48,248 bases of DNA from Desulfosporosinus sp. (GCA_020719775.1 DYPS01000008.1:1-48248), one strand, 5' to 3'; counted from the first letter of the stretch, positions 35,838 to 48,219 are shown. Notes: a model not told the origin generated them from the sequence alone. Translations and numbers: made by a program.

Positions 35838-37037
35838 ATGACAAGCAAAGTCACAAGATTTATTCAGACTCATCTGGCCAAAGAAATACAGGCAATGAAA
35901 GATGCTGGAACTTACAAAGGCGAAAGAATCATCACTTCTCCTCAACTCTCTGAAATTCAATCCAACGGGAAAACTGTCTTGAACTTTTGTGCCAACAACT
36001 ATCTTGGCCTTGCAAACAATGCAAGATTGATTGAAGCTGCTAAAAAAACCTTGGATACACATGGTTTCGGTATGAGTTCAGTTCGTTTCATTTGTGGAAC
36101 TCAAGATATTCATAAACAATTAGAGAAAACTATCTCCAACTATTACAATGTAGATTATTGCATTCTCTTCCCTAGTGGATTCGATGCAAATGCTGGATTT
36201 TTTGAAGCTATTTTTGGACCCTAAGACGCTGTAATAAGTGATGCTCTTAACCATGCTTCAATTATCGATGGTATTAGACTATGTAAGGCTCAAAAATATC
36301 GCTTTAAACATTTAGATATGTCTGATCTATAAGAGCAACTAAAATCAACAACATCAGCAAGAATGAGAGTTATTGTGACTGATGGAGTATTCTCAATGGA
36401 CGGAGATATTGCTCCTCTTGATAAAATATATCAACTCGCTCAAAAATATGATGCTTACATTTATGTTGATGAGTGCCATGCTGCAGGATTTATTGGAAAA
36501 ACAGGAAAGGGAACTCCATAATTATTTGGACTTCATGGAAAAATTGATTTTATTAGTTCAACATTGGGCAAGTCAATGGGTGGAGCTTCAGGAGGTTTCA
36601 TTGCTTCATCCAAATAAGTTGTTGATATTCTTAGAAACAGAGCTAGAACATATCTTTTCTCAAATTCTATTGCTCCATCCATTGTTGGTGCATCACTTGA
36701 AGCATATAAACTGCTTGAATAAAGTTCTAATCTTATTGAAAAGTTAAACAAAAACACCCATATTTTCAGAACAACAATGAAAGCTGCTGGATTCAGAATT
36801 TTAGGACATGATCTATGCCCCATTGCCCCTGTTTGGCTGGGAGACGCTAAAATAGCAACTGAACTATCAAATAGGATGCTTCTTTAAAACATTTTTGTGA
36901 TCGGGTTTAGTTTCCCAGTCGTACCGAAAGGATAGGCTAGAATTAGAGTGCAACTTAGTGCTGGACATTCTGAAGAACAAGTTGTTAGATGTGTATAGGC
37001 CTTCAAACGTTCTGGCAAGGAGCTTAAAATAATCTGA
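35838..37037 (+). CDS. kbl: 2-amino-3-ketobutyrate CoA ligase (glycine C-acetyltransferase, 399 aa)
   Basis: Cleaves 2-amino-3-ketobutyrate with CoA to glycine and acetyl-CoA, the second step of threonine breakdown after threonine dehydrogenase. Intronless, starting [20 protein letters not shown]; the length equals E. coli Kbl (398 aa). Alpha-oxoamine synthase family features are all present: [33 protein letters not shown], the aspartate of [13 protein letters not shown] that binds the PLP ring nitrogen, and [14 protein letters not shown] with the PLP lysine at about K245. I see no convincing mitochondrial presequence at this ATG; an upstream plus-strand frame rich in Leu/Ile is out of frame. 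Convergent with the next gene (71 bp). Confidence 0.96.
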
Positions 37038-37108
37038 TTTTCAAGAAATCAACTTATTTAGTTTAAAACAGTATATAGAATAATTTTAAGCGAAAATTAA
37101 ATATTTAT

Positions 37109-38041
37109 TCAATCATTTTTATTTTACATCTTTTCAATACTTTCTTTCGTAAGATTCAAACTAAACTTTGATATTTTGAATTAAAAATCATGACTAATGC
37201 GTTGATGTTTATGCTTTTTTTAATAATCCATTTACAAATTTTTTAATTTATTCTCTATTCTCAATAAATTTTATTTATAATACACACTCTGCAATCTTAT
37301 TAAGTAAAGCCTACTTTGCTTTTCGCCAATACAAGAATCCTCTTTGATGCTCAAATGCTAAAATTATGGTCTTTGTTCAATTAGCTCGTAGACCATAGGA
37401 GGTTCTATAAAACTTAATTCGAAAGAAAAATTAGAGTAAATTTCAATACTAATCTTTTTCTTTATGACTAGATTGAGAAAAAAGCCGAAAAAAAGTTTGA
37501 TAAATTGTCCTTGAATAATTAATCTTTATCTTTAATGCTAGCTTTTTTTAAGCTCATGATAATTAATACCTTCTGTTTTGAGCCAAGCCCCAAACTCATA
37601 GTTTTGAGTTGAAATAAAGATTGTAGGATTTTAAAAAGTATCTTCCAAAAAGTAGTATACAATGCCACCATTTTGTAAGTAAATTGTAAATTTATGAGTA
37701 TCTTTTGATAAAGCTTTTTTGAACAAGGAAGTGAGTGCCAAAACAAAGTCCACTTTCTCCTTGCTCTCTTTACGACTAAATTCAGCTGTATCCATCATTG
37801 AGGGTAATTTTCTTTGATAGTAATATTTTTAATTGCCTTCAAATATTTTGCTTGGATGTATTGAAAGAGGAGTGATGATAGAAAGTTCTTCGATAATTTA
37901 ATACTCCAGCTCATCTATTTTTTATTGTGCGTCGTGGCTGCGATTCATGTGCTTCTTGGTTGAGGTTTGTCTTTTGAGAAGTGGCGTGTTTGAGTGAGAG
38001 AAAAGACTATTGCTGTCTTCTTGCAGATTATCTGTGTGCAT
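37109..38041 (-). CDS. Uncharacterised protein (310 aa)
   Basis: Single frame, ATG at 38041 (MHTDNLQEDSNSLFSHSN) to TGA at 37109. The N-terminal 90 residues are polar. Residues 95-230 look folded with alternating hydrophobics (FTIYLQNGGIVYYFLED, PTIFISTQNYEFGAWL, KKKISIEIYSNFSFELSF), suggesting a beta-rich domain. The last 60 residues form a basic helix. No membrane anchor or known motif. Confidence 0.75.
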
Positions 38042-38208
38042 GTGGAGGGTTATTAATCTAATGTCAAATTAAATGCCTAAAACGGTGGACTTGAGAAAGG
38101 CGCAATCCCAAATATAAATTATAAACTCAACAAATTCAAAACTTTATTATGTTACAAACACAGTCAATTTCAATTAACTAGAATAGACACTATTTGGTTA
38201 CGATCATT

Positions 38209-41200
38209 TCACTTTGATTTAACATTCTTTGTGTCTTCTTATGGAACTTAAGCCTCAATCTATATTTTTTGCTATTTTTGATTGGGCTAGATTACACTGG
38301 TTTATTTTTAAACCTAACCAACAGTTGCAACCTTTTAAGACATAGAATCGATATCTGCATTTAATGAATGATTACAATTTTTGGCTTGTTCTACTATTTG
38401 TTCAAGACTATTCAATCTCTTGCTGATGAGTAATATATTTTTCTTGGATGTCATAAGCTTGCTTCCAATCATAGTTTTTATCATTTCTATTTCGCATTTA
38501 CTATAGCACCTATAGTGTAAGAATATTCTCAATTATCTACATTAATGAATCGGTACCCTCCTTTCGAATACTGCATTTTAAACACATCTCCTTTCTATGG
38601 AGTTACTCCTTTCTGATTCCACATAAGTTCCTATATTTTAATATAATTACCAGTGCTTCTTTTTCATCGGTATAATAATTGGAGCAATATCCTTTGTTTA
38701 TGAATTTACTTTGATTTTTTTTTAGAGTAGAAAAATGAGAATTTGGATATATGTTGGGATAATTGGTAGCTAGATATTAATGAACTATCCCACAGTTGAA
38801 TTACTACGCAGATGATAGTAATATCTTTTGCTACTACATTATCTTTTTGGCCAATTAATTTCTAACCTAGTCATTTAACTTATTTTCAATTAGCAAAAAT
38901 ATTTAAATATAACTAATTGTCGACTATTTAATCATCTCAATCACTAATAATAATTATTTTTGACTTAGTTAATAGTCACATTTCAGCATAGTTGTTAAAA
39001 TGTGGATCTTAGTGGGAGTAAACATATTTTTATTGCTCAATTTTGACATTATATGAGTTTGATAACTTTAATCTTTAACTCCAAGTAAACTAATCTCGTA
39101 CAAAAGCGAGCAATGATACTATAAAGTGAAAATGGGAAACCTGCTAAAGTGAAATTTTAGTATTTAAGTGAACCAATTGTTGAAATATCCCCCCTTCTCA
39201 AAAAGCGGAGAAAAAGTAATATTGTTAGCATATGTAGTGACATTTTGAAGAATCGGGATCAAATCAATATTTAGGTAGTTCTTAGATTTTCTCTGCATTA
39301 AGGCATACACATAAAATTAGCACGATTATATATTTTTGGGCAATTAATAGAGTTGTAAAATATTGATGTATGTTGCAAAGTCATAGTGCCTGATTTAGTC
39401 CTTCATTTTGTTGTAGTCTTCTTTGCTGTAGTTAGACTCTGCATCCATAAATTGAGCGAGGCTGTTGGGCATTCTAGTCGTGTTTGTTCTTTGTTCCTGT
39501 GGAATTTCCCATAATTTAATGATATTTTTAGCTTGACATTATTCCATATCAACATCGGGTTTTATATTGTAAACGAAGCTTTTATAATTTTTCCTGTCGA
39601 TGTTGCCAAATAAAATATTAACTTTAATGATTTAAGCCATGGTTTAGAATTTGGGTTTGAATTTGCCTATAATTGTCAATAATTGTTTAATGAATAAGTT
39701 ATATTAATTGGTATTGCAAAAGTGCCCTGATGTTCTGGTCAAAATAACATTGATGAAGTTGTTAAATTTGAGAGATAAAGGTAGACTGGATTGTATTCTA
39801 TCATAGCATTTTAACATTGTGAACAATATCTGCCAAAAACGATAGTACTAAGTACTTTGATATTCATAAGATTAATTTTAGCGAATTAGTTTACTTATCA
39901 ATCCTATGTAATCAATCAACAGAGAAAGGGAAATAAAACTAGAGTATTTTATCTCAGTTTTCAGCTGAGATGCATTAACCAAGTAGTGATTTATTGCGAA
40001 CAATACTCCATTTGAAATTATTCGAGTTGAGTTACTAGCTGACAGCTACAGTTCGAGAATTTAATAAATAAATTAATCTTTCATGTTTTAGATAATTAAA
40101 TTCTTTACTTGCTAGAAGGATTGACTAGGGGCGTATTTAATATATAAAAAATTATAGTTGCGTCTGATTTGATAGCTATTCATTTTTAATTTTTAAGGCT
40201 TCATTTCTATTAATTTAAATAAATTCAGCTATTTATAAGCTGTTTGGATCAAATTCTGGGGCATTTTCAAAAAATTACTAAGTATAGAGTGCGATTGACT
40301 TCCAATCTCATTTTTTAAGACTTCCTTAAATTTATTTTTTATTTATTACAGCGCAGCCTATCGATTATGAATTTTACTTTGAATTATTACTGCAAGCAGA
40401 AGATATAATTATGCCTGTTCAAATTAAAAATTTCCATTATTGTATTTCATGTTGTTTAATACATACATTACAATTATCTTTGATTTCAGCTAGAAACCCT
40501 GTCTTGAAATCTCATAAAGTAATCTGGGAACATTGTAAGTTATTTTGAGACTGTCGACGAAAATACCCAATATTTCGGCATGTTTCTCAAAAAAATTATT
40601 GCTAATTAGCAAAGCAAAGACATATTGCTTGGCATCATCATTTTAAGATTAATCTTCTTCTTCTAAATATCGTTTGATGAATTAGAATATTTTTATTTTT
40701 TATATTTAATTCAGCTTATTGATGGTATAATATTTTGAGTACTCGACGAATAATTGAATTAACTGCCCTCTGTAAATAACAGAATTAACTTTGAGGTTTC
40801 CTTTTGAGTCGAAATTTTCAATCACTTGAGAAAAAATTATTTAAATGATTCTAAGCATTGCTTTATCTTTGAAGATAAAATCACTTTTGATAATTTTATA
40901 AAGATGGTTGTCCCATACAGATATTTCCTTCAATTATAAGTCTTTAACAAATTTTTATTTTAATATTTTTTCATTGTTATCGATAAATCCAAATTTGGTT
41001 ATAAGATCCAGATTTGCCAGCTCTCTTATTAACCTGACCTTATCTTTTTTTTACAAAGTCTAGTATATCTCAACCAAGTGAATCAAAATTAATTTAATCA
41101 ACTTCCTTTCATCTATCAATAACACAGGCCTTTTAGAGATACCGTTGAGAAGATTCAATAGAACTTCAACTTCAATGGGCTGTTTTTTTGGAAAAACCTA

Positions 41201-41859
41201 ATTAAAAAAATAGTGAGGAATTACTTTTTGAATATCAATTTGAATAGATGAAAATTAAGAGAAAAAACTGTAATAACTGCTGAGCTAAAGGAGAGTAAAG
41301 TTTGGCAGCCCCTTCTTTGCGATGTAATCTATCCAAGCATTATATAATATCTTTTCATATTTTAAGTCAAACTTGCAAACTTTGTCATTGCATATTTTGA
41401 GATAAAACTAACCGACTAGCTTAAGTCCTAAGTAGGTCAAGATATACCAGCAGGATCGAGCGATGAGGCATTGCTTTCCAATTATAATTTTGGTAAAATC
41501 TAGCGCAGCATACTGAAATCATTTGTTAAATATTTACCTTTATTAAAACTAATTTGCTTCATAAGCTGCTTGAGAAGTTTTATCAATTCAGCTATTTAAC
41601 TTTTTTTACTTTGAATGATCTCATTGCATTCCTGATACAAAGATTTAATTTTATTATCTTGATTGAATCCTCCTCTATTCATTCTTTCTCCTCTTTCTTT
41701 AGCTCCATAATTGTTTTACTCAGTCCCAGTTTCTTTCCTGTTTGTAGTTATTTTGGTAGGTTTGACAAAGTTGTAAAGAGTTAAGTTTGTCATAGAACCA
41801 TTTCCTTAGTGGAAGAACTGCACTCTTCTAAAAGTTTCATGTATGATTCTTCTCAACAT
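38209..41859 (-). CDS. Large helical protein of unknown function (1190 aa, 3 introns)
   Basis: One of the longest genes here. The frame runs from MLRRIIHETFRRVQFFHQ to the Gln-rich C-terminus EAQVPQEDTKNVKSK. Introns: 41500-41537 (38 nt, the only long one and less certain), 38631-38650 and 38537-38556 (20 nt each). The middle is a continuous run of helices with regular hydrophobic spacing (KQYVFALLISNNFFEKHAEI, RLLYEISRQGFQLKSKIIV, YNLFIKQLLTIIGKFKP), reminiscent of helical-repeat (ARM/HEAT-like) or organellar RNA-binding FASTK/RAP-type proteins, but I cannot assign a family. It is not a transmembrane protein. The C-terminal 200 residues include a Cys-containing stretch and a coiled coil (RLNSLEQIVEQAKN). 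It is divergent from the DP gene (138 bp). Confidence 0.75.
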
Positions 41860-41997
41860 TTCTAATTTGTATTATAAAGATTTTCCTGTTGTATTGTAAC
41901 AGCAATAAAGAGTAGATGAAGTCTAGAGAATGACAGAATCTGAAATTAATAAATTTAGTGGGGTTAGAAAGTTGCTAGCTTGGTAGATAGTATTCTA

Positions 41998-43164
41998 ATG
42001 AACGATATAATTAATCACTCTTCAATGAACGACATCCAGATCAGCCGCGAATAGTCTTAAAAAGACCATTATGAATGCTCCAGAAACTGCCTCCACTCCA
42101 ACTCGGCCCATTCCATCATATCGCCCATTCCTATGTATCATCGCTCTACGGTCAAGAATGAGTGTGTTTCGGACCAAGAAGAAAACGTGAGGGACACATC
42201 TACTCTCAATATGACTTGCTAAAATACAATTAGCTTCCAACAAATATCAAATTTCTACAAATGGCAAGAAGTTACTAACAACCAGTTCAAAAAAAGGATT
42301 TCACCCGTCGCAAACGATTCATAAGAGGCACAACCGAGACGAGGTTCTCGCAAATTACTTAATAAATCACAGAATCTAAAGAATATCTCTAAGCATATTA
42401 GATGTTTAGTCCAACGCAACCAGCATCTCACCATCAAGTATCTCTCCTACATCCTTTACGAAATTATCGGATAGACTAGTTTAGGGAAGTAGATCACTGA
42501 GCTAGATCATCACATCATTTCTAATTAGCTCATTAATTTACTAATCAAAAAGCATCAACATGAGGAACTCATCGACCAATAGTTAAAGTCAGTCATCAAA
42601 AATGTGAGGCGGCGACTTTATGATGCTCTCAACGTACTCATTGCAACTGATATTATCGAAAAAGGATCAAAGGGACTACTGAGGATGTCTATGACCAAAA
42701 GCAATGATAACAATAATATGAAACAAGAAGAAGAAGCCTGTTAAACTAATGATTTAAAAATAAGCCAGCAATTAGCTGTCGTTCAACTAGAGAGGGAAAT
42801 ATAGGAGATAAAGAAGAAACAATAAAATAAACAAATAGAGCTCGAGGAATCAATAAGAAAATATATGCTGATGAAGCAACTTGTAAGTAGAAATTCCCAA
42901 AATTAAAGAATAAATAGATACATAGCTGAGAGTAATAAAATTAAGCTGCCTTTACTTTTGATAGAGACTGAACCAAAAATGCTCCTGTAATGGGGAGATA
43001 GTGAGATAACTGTGGAAAGCGATAAATAGATTATAATAATGAATGATATAGACTGTATGAAATGCTTATTTGAAGTGAAGATTTAAGACATTAATGCTTT
43101 CGCCTTGAACTTATAAGTTAATCGGCAAATAAATTCAAATTATATTCAGGAAGAAGATCATTGA
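41998..43164 (+). CDS. E2F/DP-family transcription factor, DP (dimerisation partner) type (388 aa)
   Basis: Intronless. A winged-helix DNA-binding domain spans about residues 135-225. Its recognition helix, NVRRRLYDALNVLIATDIIE (about 202-221), carries the RRxYD motif that contacts TTSSCGC-type sites and matches DP proteins (NIRRRVYDALNVL) better than E2F (RRRIYDITNVL). A leucine/glutamate coiled coil (VQLEREIQEIKKKQQNKQ, about 265-300) follows in the place of the dimerisation domain. DP proteins pair with E2F to control G1/S genes. The N-terminal 130 residues are Ser/His/Cys-rich and divergent. No E2F partner gene lies in this window. Confidence 0.88.
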
Positions 43165-43308
43165 TTCATGCTATCTATTCCTATTAATACACTTATCCAT
43201 AACAGCCAAGCAATATTATCCATGTAAATTTGACAACCATCAAAAGCATTAAACCATTGACAATGTTTTGAATGACTTTAAATAATTTATAATTACATAT
43301 AGTTGATT

Positions 43309-44338
43309 ATGAAAAGCTATCTTGATACACTTCGCAATCTTCAGCAAGATGCCACCAACGATAACCTCATCAATAAAACTTCCTCCTTCTGTTCCTACGA
43401 GGACTATCTTCACCAAAATAAAATAAGAAAAGTTCAAACATTTGATTATAGATATTAATCTCCAAATGTAGCCACAGTATTAGTGGATAAGCCAGTACAA
43501 GATCGAAACTATGAAAGTAAATAGTGATTAAATTAGCTAAATCATAAATAAAATACTATCCTCAGGAAAGAAAAGTCATTGAGTATGAGGACAGAGAGAT
43601 AAGAGAAAGAGTTCCAAAGACAAAAATAATAACTGAATATGTTGAGAAAAAAGAAGTAGAAATTGTACCCAAAGAAGTCATTGTTACGGACTATTTTGCT
43701 GTGGAACATTTGACCAAGTACGTGAAAGATGTAGTTTCTGAAGTTAAAAAATAAATGGTTACTGTACCAAAAATCATAAAAAAAGAAGAAGTTTATCCAG
43801 TTTAAAGGTATTTATATTTATATTCAGACAAATTGTTTACTATCCAGCACACAGAATTGACGTAGAACAGGCTAAAATAGATGCTAAGCAATATTTATAA
43901 AAACAGGGAGTTGTGGTAAGACCTGATGCAGAGTATCGAACTATGAATCCATAAAATAAACTATAATCGAAGTTATCCACAAAAGTTACCTTTATGGAAG
44001 AACCAAAAATCATTCTTATTCCAGAAATATAATCAAGATTTCGATCAAATATAAAAGAACCTTAATATACAAACTACATTCACTTACCTAGAAGATCCTC
44101 AAAGATAAAAGATCTTTCAACTTCTCATTTTAAAAAAATATCCAAATAAAAATACGGCCATTATGACGCTATTCCAACTTATAACAGATAGAAATATAAT
44201 CTATTAGAATAGATTTAATACCAGGCATAACGCGATCTCTCAAAATGTTATGACTCAGTAAATGACTATACTTTTGTGGAGAAAGATCGCTATCGATATG
44301 ACAAAGCTATGAATTCAGCGTTAAATAGGCATTTGTGA
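43309..44338 (+). CDS. Alveolin-like cortical (epiplasm) protein (329 aa)
   Basis: Introns of 20 nt at 43517-43536 and 43808-43827. Residues 90-180 hold the Val/Pro/Glu/Lys-rich pattern of alveolin domains: KVIEYEDREIRERVPKTK, YVEKKEVEIVPKEVIV, VVSEVKKQMVTVPKIIKKE. Alveolins form the filamentous mesh under the alveolar sacs of ciliates, dinoflagellates and apicomplexans. Flanking regions are Tyr/Ser/Arg-rich, with VVVRPDAEYRTMNPQ after the core. The repeat is short (one block), so this is a minor alveolin or epiplasmin-like protein rather than a large one. The start MKSYLDTLRNLQQD is the first in-frame ATG. Confidence 0.78.
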
Positions 44339-44896
44339 TTACAGTTATTCTTGAAGTTCTAATTAAATATTTAGAATTATTATTGTTTGTGTTTATCCAG
44401 TATTTTATTTATTAGTTAATATAGTTTTTTTATTATTAACTGAAAGCAGTAATATATTTAGATATTCAATAATTTACACTAAATTATAACTATTGTTATA
44501 TTTTTAATTATTATTCATATTCAATTTTATATCAATTATTGCAAATTAACTTTCTTTGTCTTTCCAAAAAATTGCTTTTATTGCATGTCAAGCTTATTTA
44601 AATGCATATTTTTCTTATTTTAAAAACAAGTATGTTTTTTTTGTATTGATATCTGCATCTTTTAAGTTGTATATATTATTAACGTTGACATTTTTTTTAA
44701 ATTGAATATTTTTTATTAATCCAATATTGCAATGGATTTGGTTTAAATGAAATCGTTTTTCTTTACATAATTGAGATCTTTATTGTGATCAGTAAGATAT
44801 AAGTTTTCTTTCTTTTATTAATTTGTCATAATTATTAAATTAAAATCCTTTTTTACAACATTTGCTAATAGATTAATTATTAAAATAATTAATAAA
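44339..44896. other. AT-rich intergenic region
   Basis: About 560 bp of strongly AT-rich sequence with stops in all frames and homopolymer T runs. It should contain the promoter of the glycosidase gene. No repeat unit or RNA gene seen. Confidence 0.5.
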
Positions 44897-46359
44897 ATGT
44901 TCAAACTACTCATAGTTTGCGCCTTATTGTTGATCAATATAGCTCATTCAGCTATACATGTGAGAAACGGAAGGATAGTCGATGATCGAGGAGGAGAACT
45001 GATATTTCATGGACTAAACGTAGTCTCCAAAACCCCACCATACCATACAGTCTTCAATTAAACTGATATGCAATTATTTCAAGAGCTTGGTATCAATGGT
45101 ATTCGTTTGGGAGTGATGTGGTCAGGAGTTGAACCTCGTAAAGGAGAGTTCAATTAAACATATCTTAATCACATGAGGGACACAGTATAAAACTCAGGAA
45201 AATATGGTATATACACACTCGTTGAATTTCATCAAGATTTGTTTAGCTAAAAATTTTGTGCTGATGGAGTACCTGTTTGGGCAGTACCTGAGCATGTATA
45301 TCATGATTTTCCAAGACCTGTTCAAATGAAAAAATTTGAATTCGATTAAAATGGATTTCCACGTTGGCAAGATTGCTCAAAGCTTCCTTGGTCTTAATTT
45401 TATTTCACTAACTCAGTTGCTAAAGGATTTGGAGCTATTTGGAATAACAAAGATGGGCTTAGAGATTTATTTATAAATTATTGGAAAAAAGTAGCTGAAA
45501 CTTTTAAAGGAAGCGAATATGTAATTGCATATGAACTGATGAATGAACCTTGGCCTGGTGATCAATTTTTAAACCCTCTAATTATGATCCCAGGACTGTC
45601 TTAGATTATTAATTTACAACCAGCTTATGATATAATTTCTAATTAAATCAGAAAAATAGATCCTGATCATAGCATTTGTTTTGAGCCTGTAACTTGGCTT
45701 AACTATTTTAGAGCCGGGTTCAGTCATCCTCCTGGAGGAAAGAAATACTCTAATACTTCTATTTTTTGCTATCACTACTATAACCCTCCTACATTCAATC
45801 TTAAAAAATTCATGAAGGCAAGGATGGGAGATGTTAAAAGATTGAAAACAGGAGGATTACTTTCTGAGTTCTACGTAATTAACAAAGAGGGATAAAAGAA
45901 TATTGAAATGATGGATTAATGTGATGCAAATCTTCAGAGTTGGTTCGGATGGATATATCCAATCGCTGAAAATCAGCCAAAACACTTACAATCTCAAGAC
46001 AAGCTTCATTAGATACTATATGATTAACAAGGATAAGTTAACTCATAACTTGTAAAAGGAATCACTAGAACTTACGCTCCAAGAGTCGCAGGTGAAACTA
46101 TCAGTCAAAAATATGACTCTGTGACCAAACGATTTTCACTCAGTTATTATATTTGCAAGGAATGCGGAGAAACCTTAGTTTTTGTCAGTGAAAAATATAT
46201 CTATAAAAATGGTATTTTTTTTGTAATTTAGGTTATGACATCAATTGTTATCCAAGGGGAGGAGTGACTTGTTCTAAATAGGGCGAATACTATATTCGAG
46301 TGACTGCTAATTAAATTGTTGAAAACACTTAAGTTTTAGTTGTAATTAATGCTTTGTGA
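44897..46359 (+). CDS. Secreted GH5 glycosidase, endoglycoceramidase-like (480 aa)
   Basis: An N-terminal signal peptide (FKLLIVCALLLINIAHS) is followed by a GH5-type barrel: ELIFHGLNVVSKTPPYH, GINGIRLGVMWSGVEP, YTLVEFHQDLFS, then the acid/base motif YELMNEPWPGD (E217) and the nucleophile motif KTGGLLSEFY (E324). A glycine/tyrosine-rich SNTSIFCYHYYNPP lies between. This layout is that of endoglycoceramidase (EGCase), which releases the intact glycan from glycosphingolipids; a related beta-glucosidase specificity is possible. One 20-nt intron at 46212-46231 precedes the last exon, whose beta-rich segment (YDINCYPRGG, VTCSKQGEYYIRVTAN) resembles the C-terminal sandwich of these enzymes. Probably lysosomal or exported. 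The gene is close to the chromosome end. Confidence 0.9.
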
Positions 46360-46551
46360 TTCTTCTCTTTTATCTTAATACTGAAGATCATAATATTATT
46401 TCTGAAATGGGCTTATAAGAGTATTATAAAGCAAGCCTTAGTTTTAATTGATCTTTACCCATGTAAATAATTAATCTAACTAGCTTTATATTTTTATTTG
46501 AATATTGAAATAAAATTAAAATTAATTATAATAAAGAAGTTCAAACAATCT

Positions 46552-48035
46552 TCAGCTCAAGGAGTGTCCCAACTTATAGTTTTATTCTATTTTATTGTAC
46601 AGTTCATGTATGTTGTTGTAGATGTTCGATATCTTCTTCTGACAATCATAACAAAAAGTTTATTTTCCCATAGTCGATATATACTTTCTAAGTTTCCTTG
46701 AATCCATTGCAAATTTTTTTCTCAAATTTTATAAATTTTATTGTTTTGATGTCCAAATTCTAGTCCAATGATCAAGATATTGCATAAATTAATTGGAAGT
46801 ATCCTCAATTCTGGCTTTAATTTGCTTTGATTAACTTTCCTTAATAATGAAAAATATACTAATTAACGAATGATTTTTTTAGTTTTGTCTACTAACCCAA
46901 GGATTTTTTAACTATTTAGACTATTGGCATTGGATGCCAATAGATCCAATTAAATAAAGACTTCGTCTGATTGTATTTTTTGAAAAATTGATATTTTGTG
47001 AATTTATGACAATTTACGGATTTGCAACTAGAATCCGTACTGTCTAACAGCTTTTTAAATAGTTTATTAGTTTTTGTTCTCCAATCCAAACTATTAGTAA
47101 GAATTGAATGTTTGAATATTTGCTATTTTTTGCTATTCCTTTTTGCAAAATTACAGCACTTCTTTGACTTCTTTAACCTAATCTTGAATATGGTTATGGA
47201 ATTTTTTTAATTATTCAATATGCGCTTATAGTTGCAAATGTTGTTTCATTTTTAAAGTCAGTTCCTTTTCTTTTTAATTCAACTGCAGTTTAATAAAATT
47301 TAATTTTTTGATGGTGCTATTATACTATTTTTTAAGTAAATGAACTTCCATCAATTTCAAATTCTTGTCAATAACTTTTTCCTAAATACTGCTTTAATTT
47401 TGATTGAATTTTGTAGGCTTAGTTTTTCCTTACTGTTGAGTTATAATATTGTTTTGAAGGTGCTGACTAAAGAGAGTTAGCATAGTTTAAATTTGGTTTT
47501 CATGATTATAATTTTTCAAAACAAAGCATAAACATTTTTTAGCAGATTGAATCAAAATATTGATCAAATGAGCTATTTATTTTTAATGGATAACTTTTGC
47601 ATTATTCTATTAATCTTTCAAATAGTATTTTGCCAAATTCATCATTTATTCTTAAATATTGTTAAAATATGTACATTACTATTCCTTTTATTGTAAAGAA
47701 TATATTATGCTACCCTTTTTATTGAAGTTGTTTATATCATCATCATGTTATTTGTATTAATGTGTAAGTTTTAATTGCCTATGACATTGATCATTTCTTT
47801 TGATCTCTCTTCGTGACAATGGATTCAAAATTATAGAATTTTATTGTTTTTAGTGAGTAAAACTTCTATTTTTATATATTTTTTCTTTATTAGAAGAATA
47901 TTGAATAGTACAATTTCGATCTTCATTACTTTCTGTTTTTGTGTCAATAGAATATTGATGCAACTTAGCTCGAGTGACATTTTTATGAATGCTAATTCTA
48001 GATGTTGGACTAAAATTAATCTTCTGATTTATCAT
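46552..48035 (-). CDS. Subtelomeric coiled-coil protein (487 aa)
   Basis: Frame starts MINQKINFSPTSRISIHKN at 48035 and continues without TGA; a 20-nt intron at 46840-46859 joins KTKKIIRQLE to SQSKQIKARIED. The first 180 residues are Gln/Asn-rich and poorly ordered, so an internal start at 47483 (MLTLFSQHLQNN) is possible. Coiled coil dominates from about residue 215 to 290 (KEKELTLKMKQHLQLQAHIE, VKEVKEVLQFCKKEQQKI). The C-terminal 100 residues are helical and basic with a CYDC pair. No known family. The start codon lies about 185 bp from the first telomere repeat. Confidence 0.72.
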
Positions 48036-48219
48036 AAATTTATACCAATTTCTATTATAATAAAGAAAAAAATATCATTAATCACATAAGCACTAGTCTC
48101 AATGACTACAGAATCATTCAAAACTAGCTAAATTGTTGAACAAAATGAACAAAATACAAAAAATATCAAAAATATAAAATATTTGACATTTCAAATAATA
48201 TATTTGATTTTAATAATTC
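48036..48219. other. Subtelomeric spacer
   Basis: 184 bp of AT-rich sequence between the last gene start and the telomere, with no repeat visible. It must contain the promoter of the last gene if its start at 48035 is right. Confidence 0.5.

Noticed and set aside
38209-38839. A separate 196-aa gene starting at 38839
   Set aside because: The upstream 3 kb is open in the same frame and reads as continuous protein across that ATG, so it is the C-terminal part of the 1190-aa gene.
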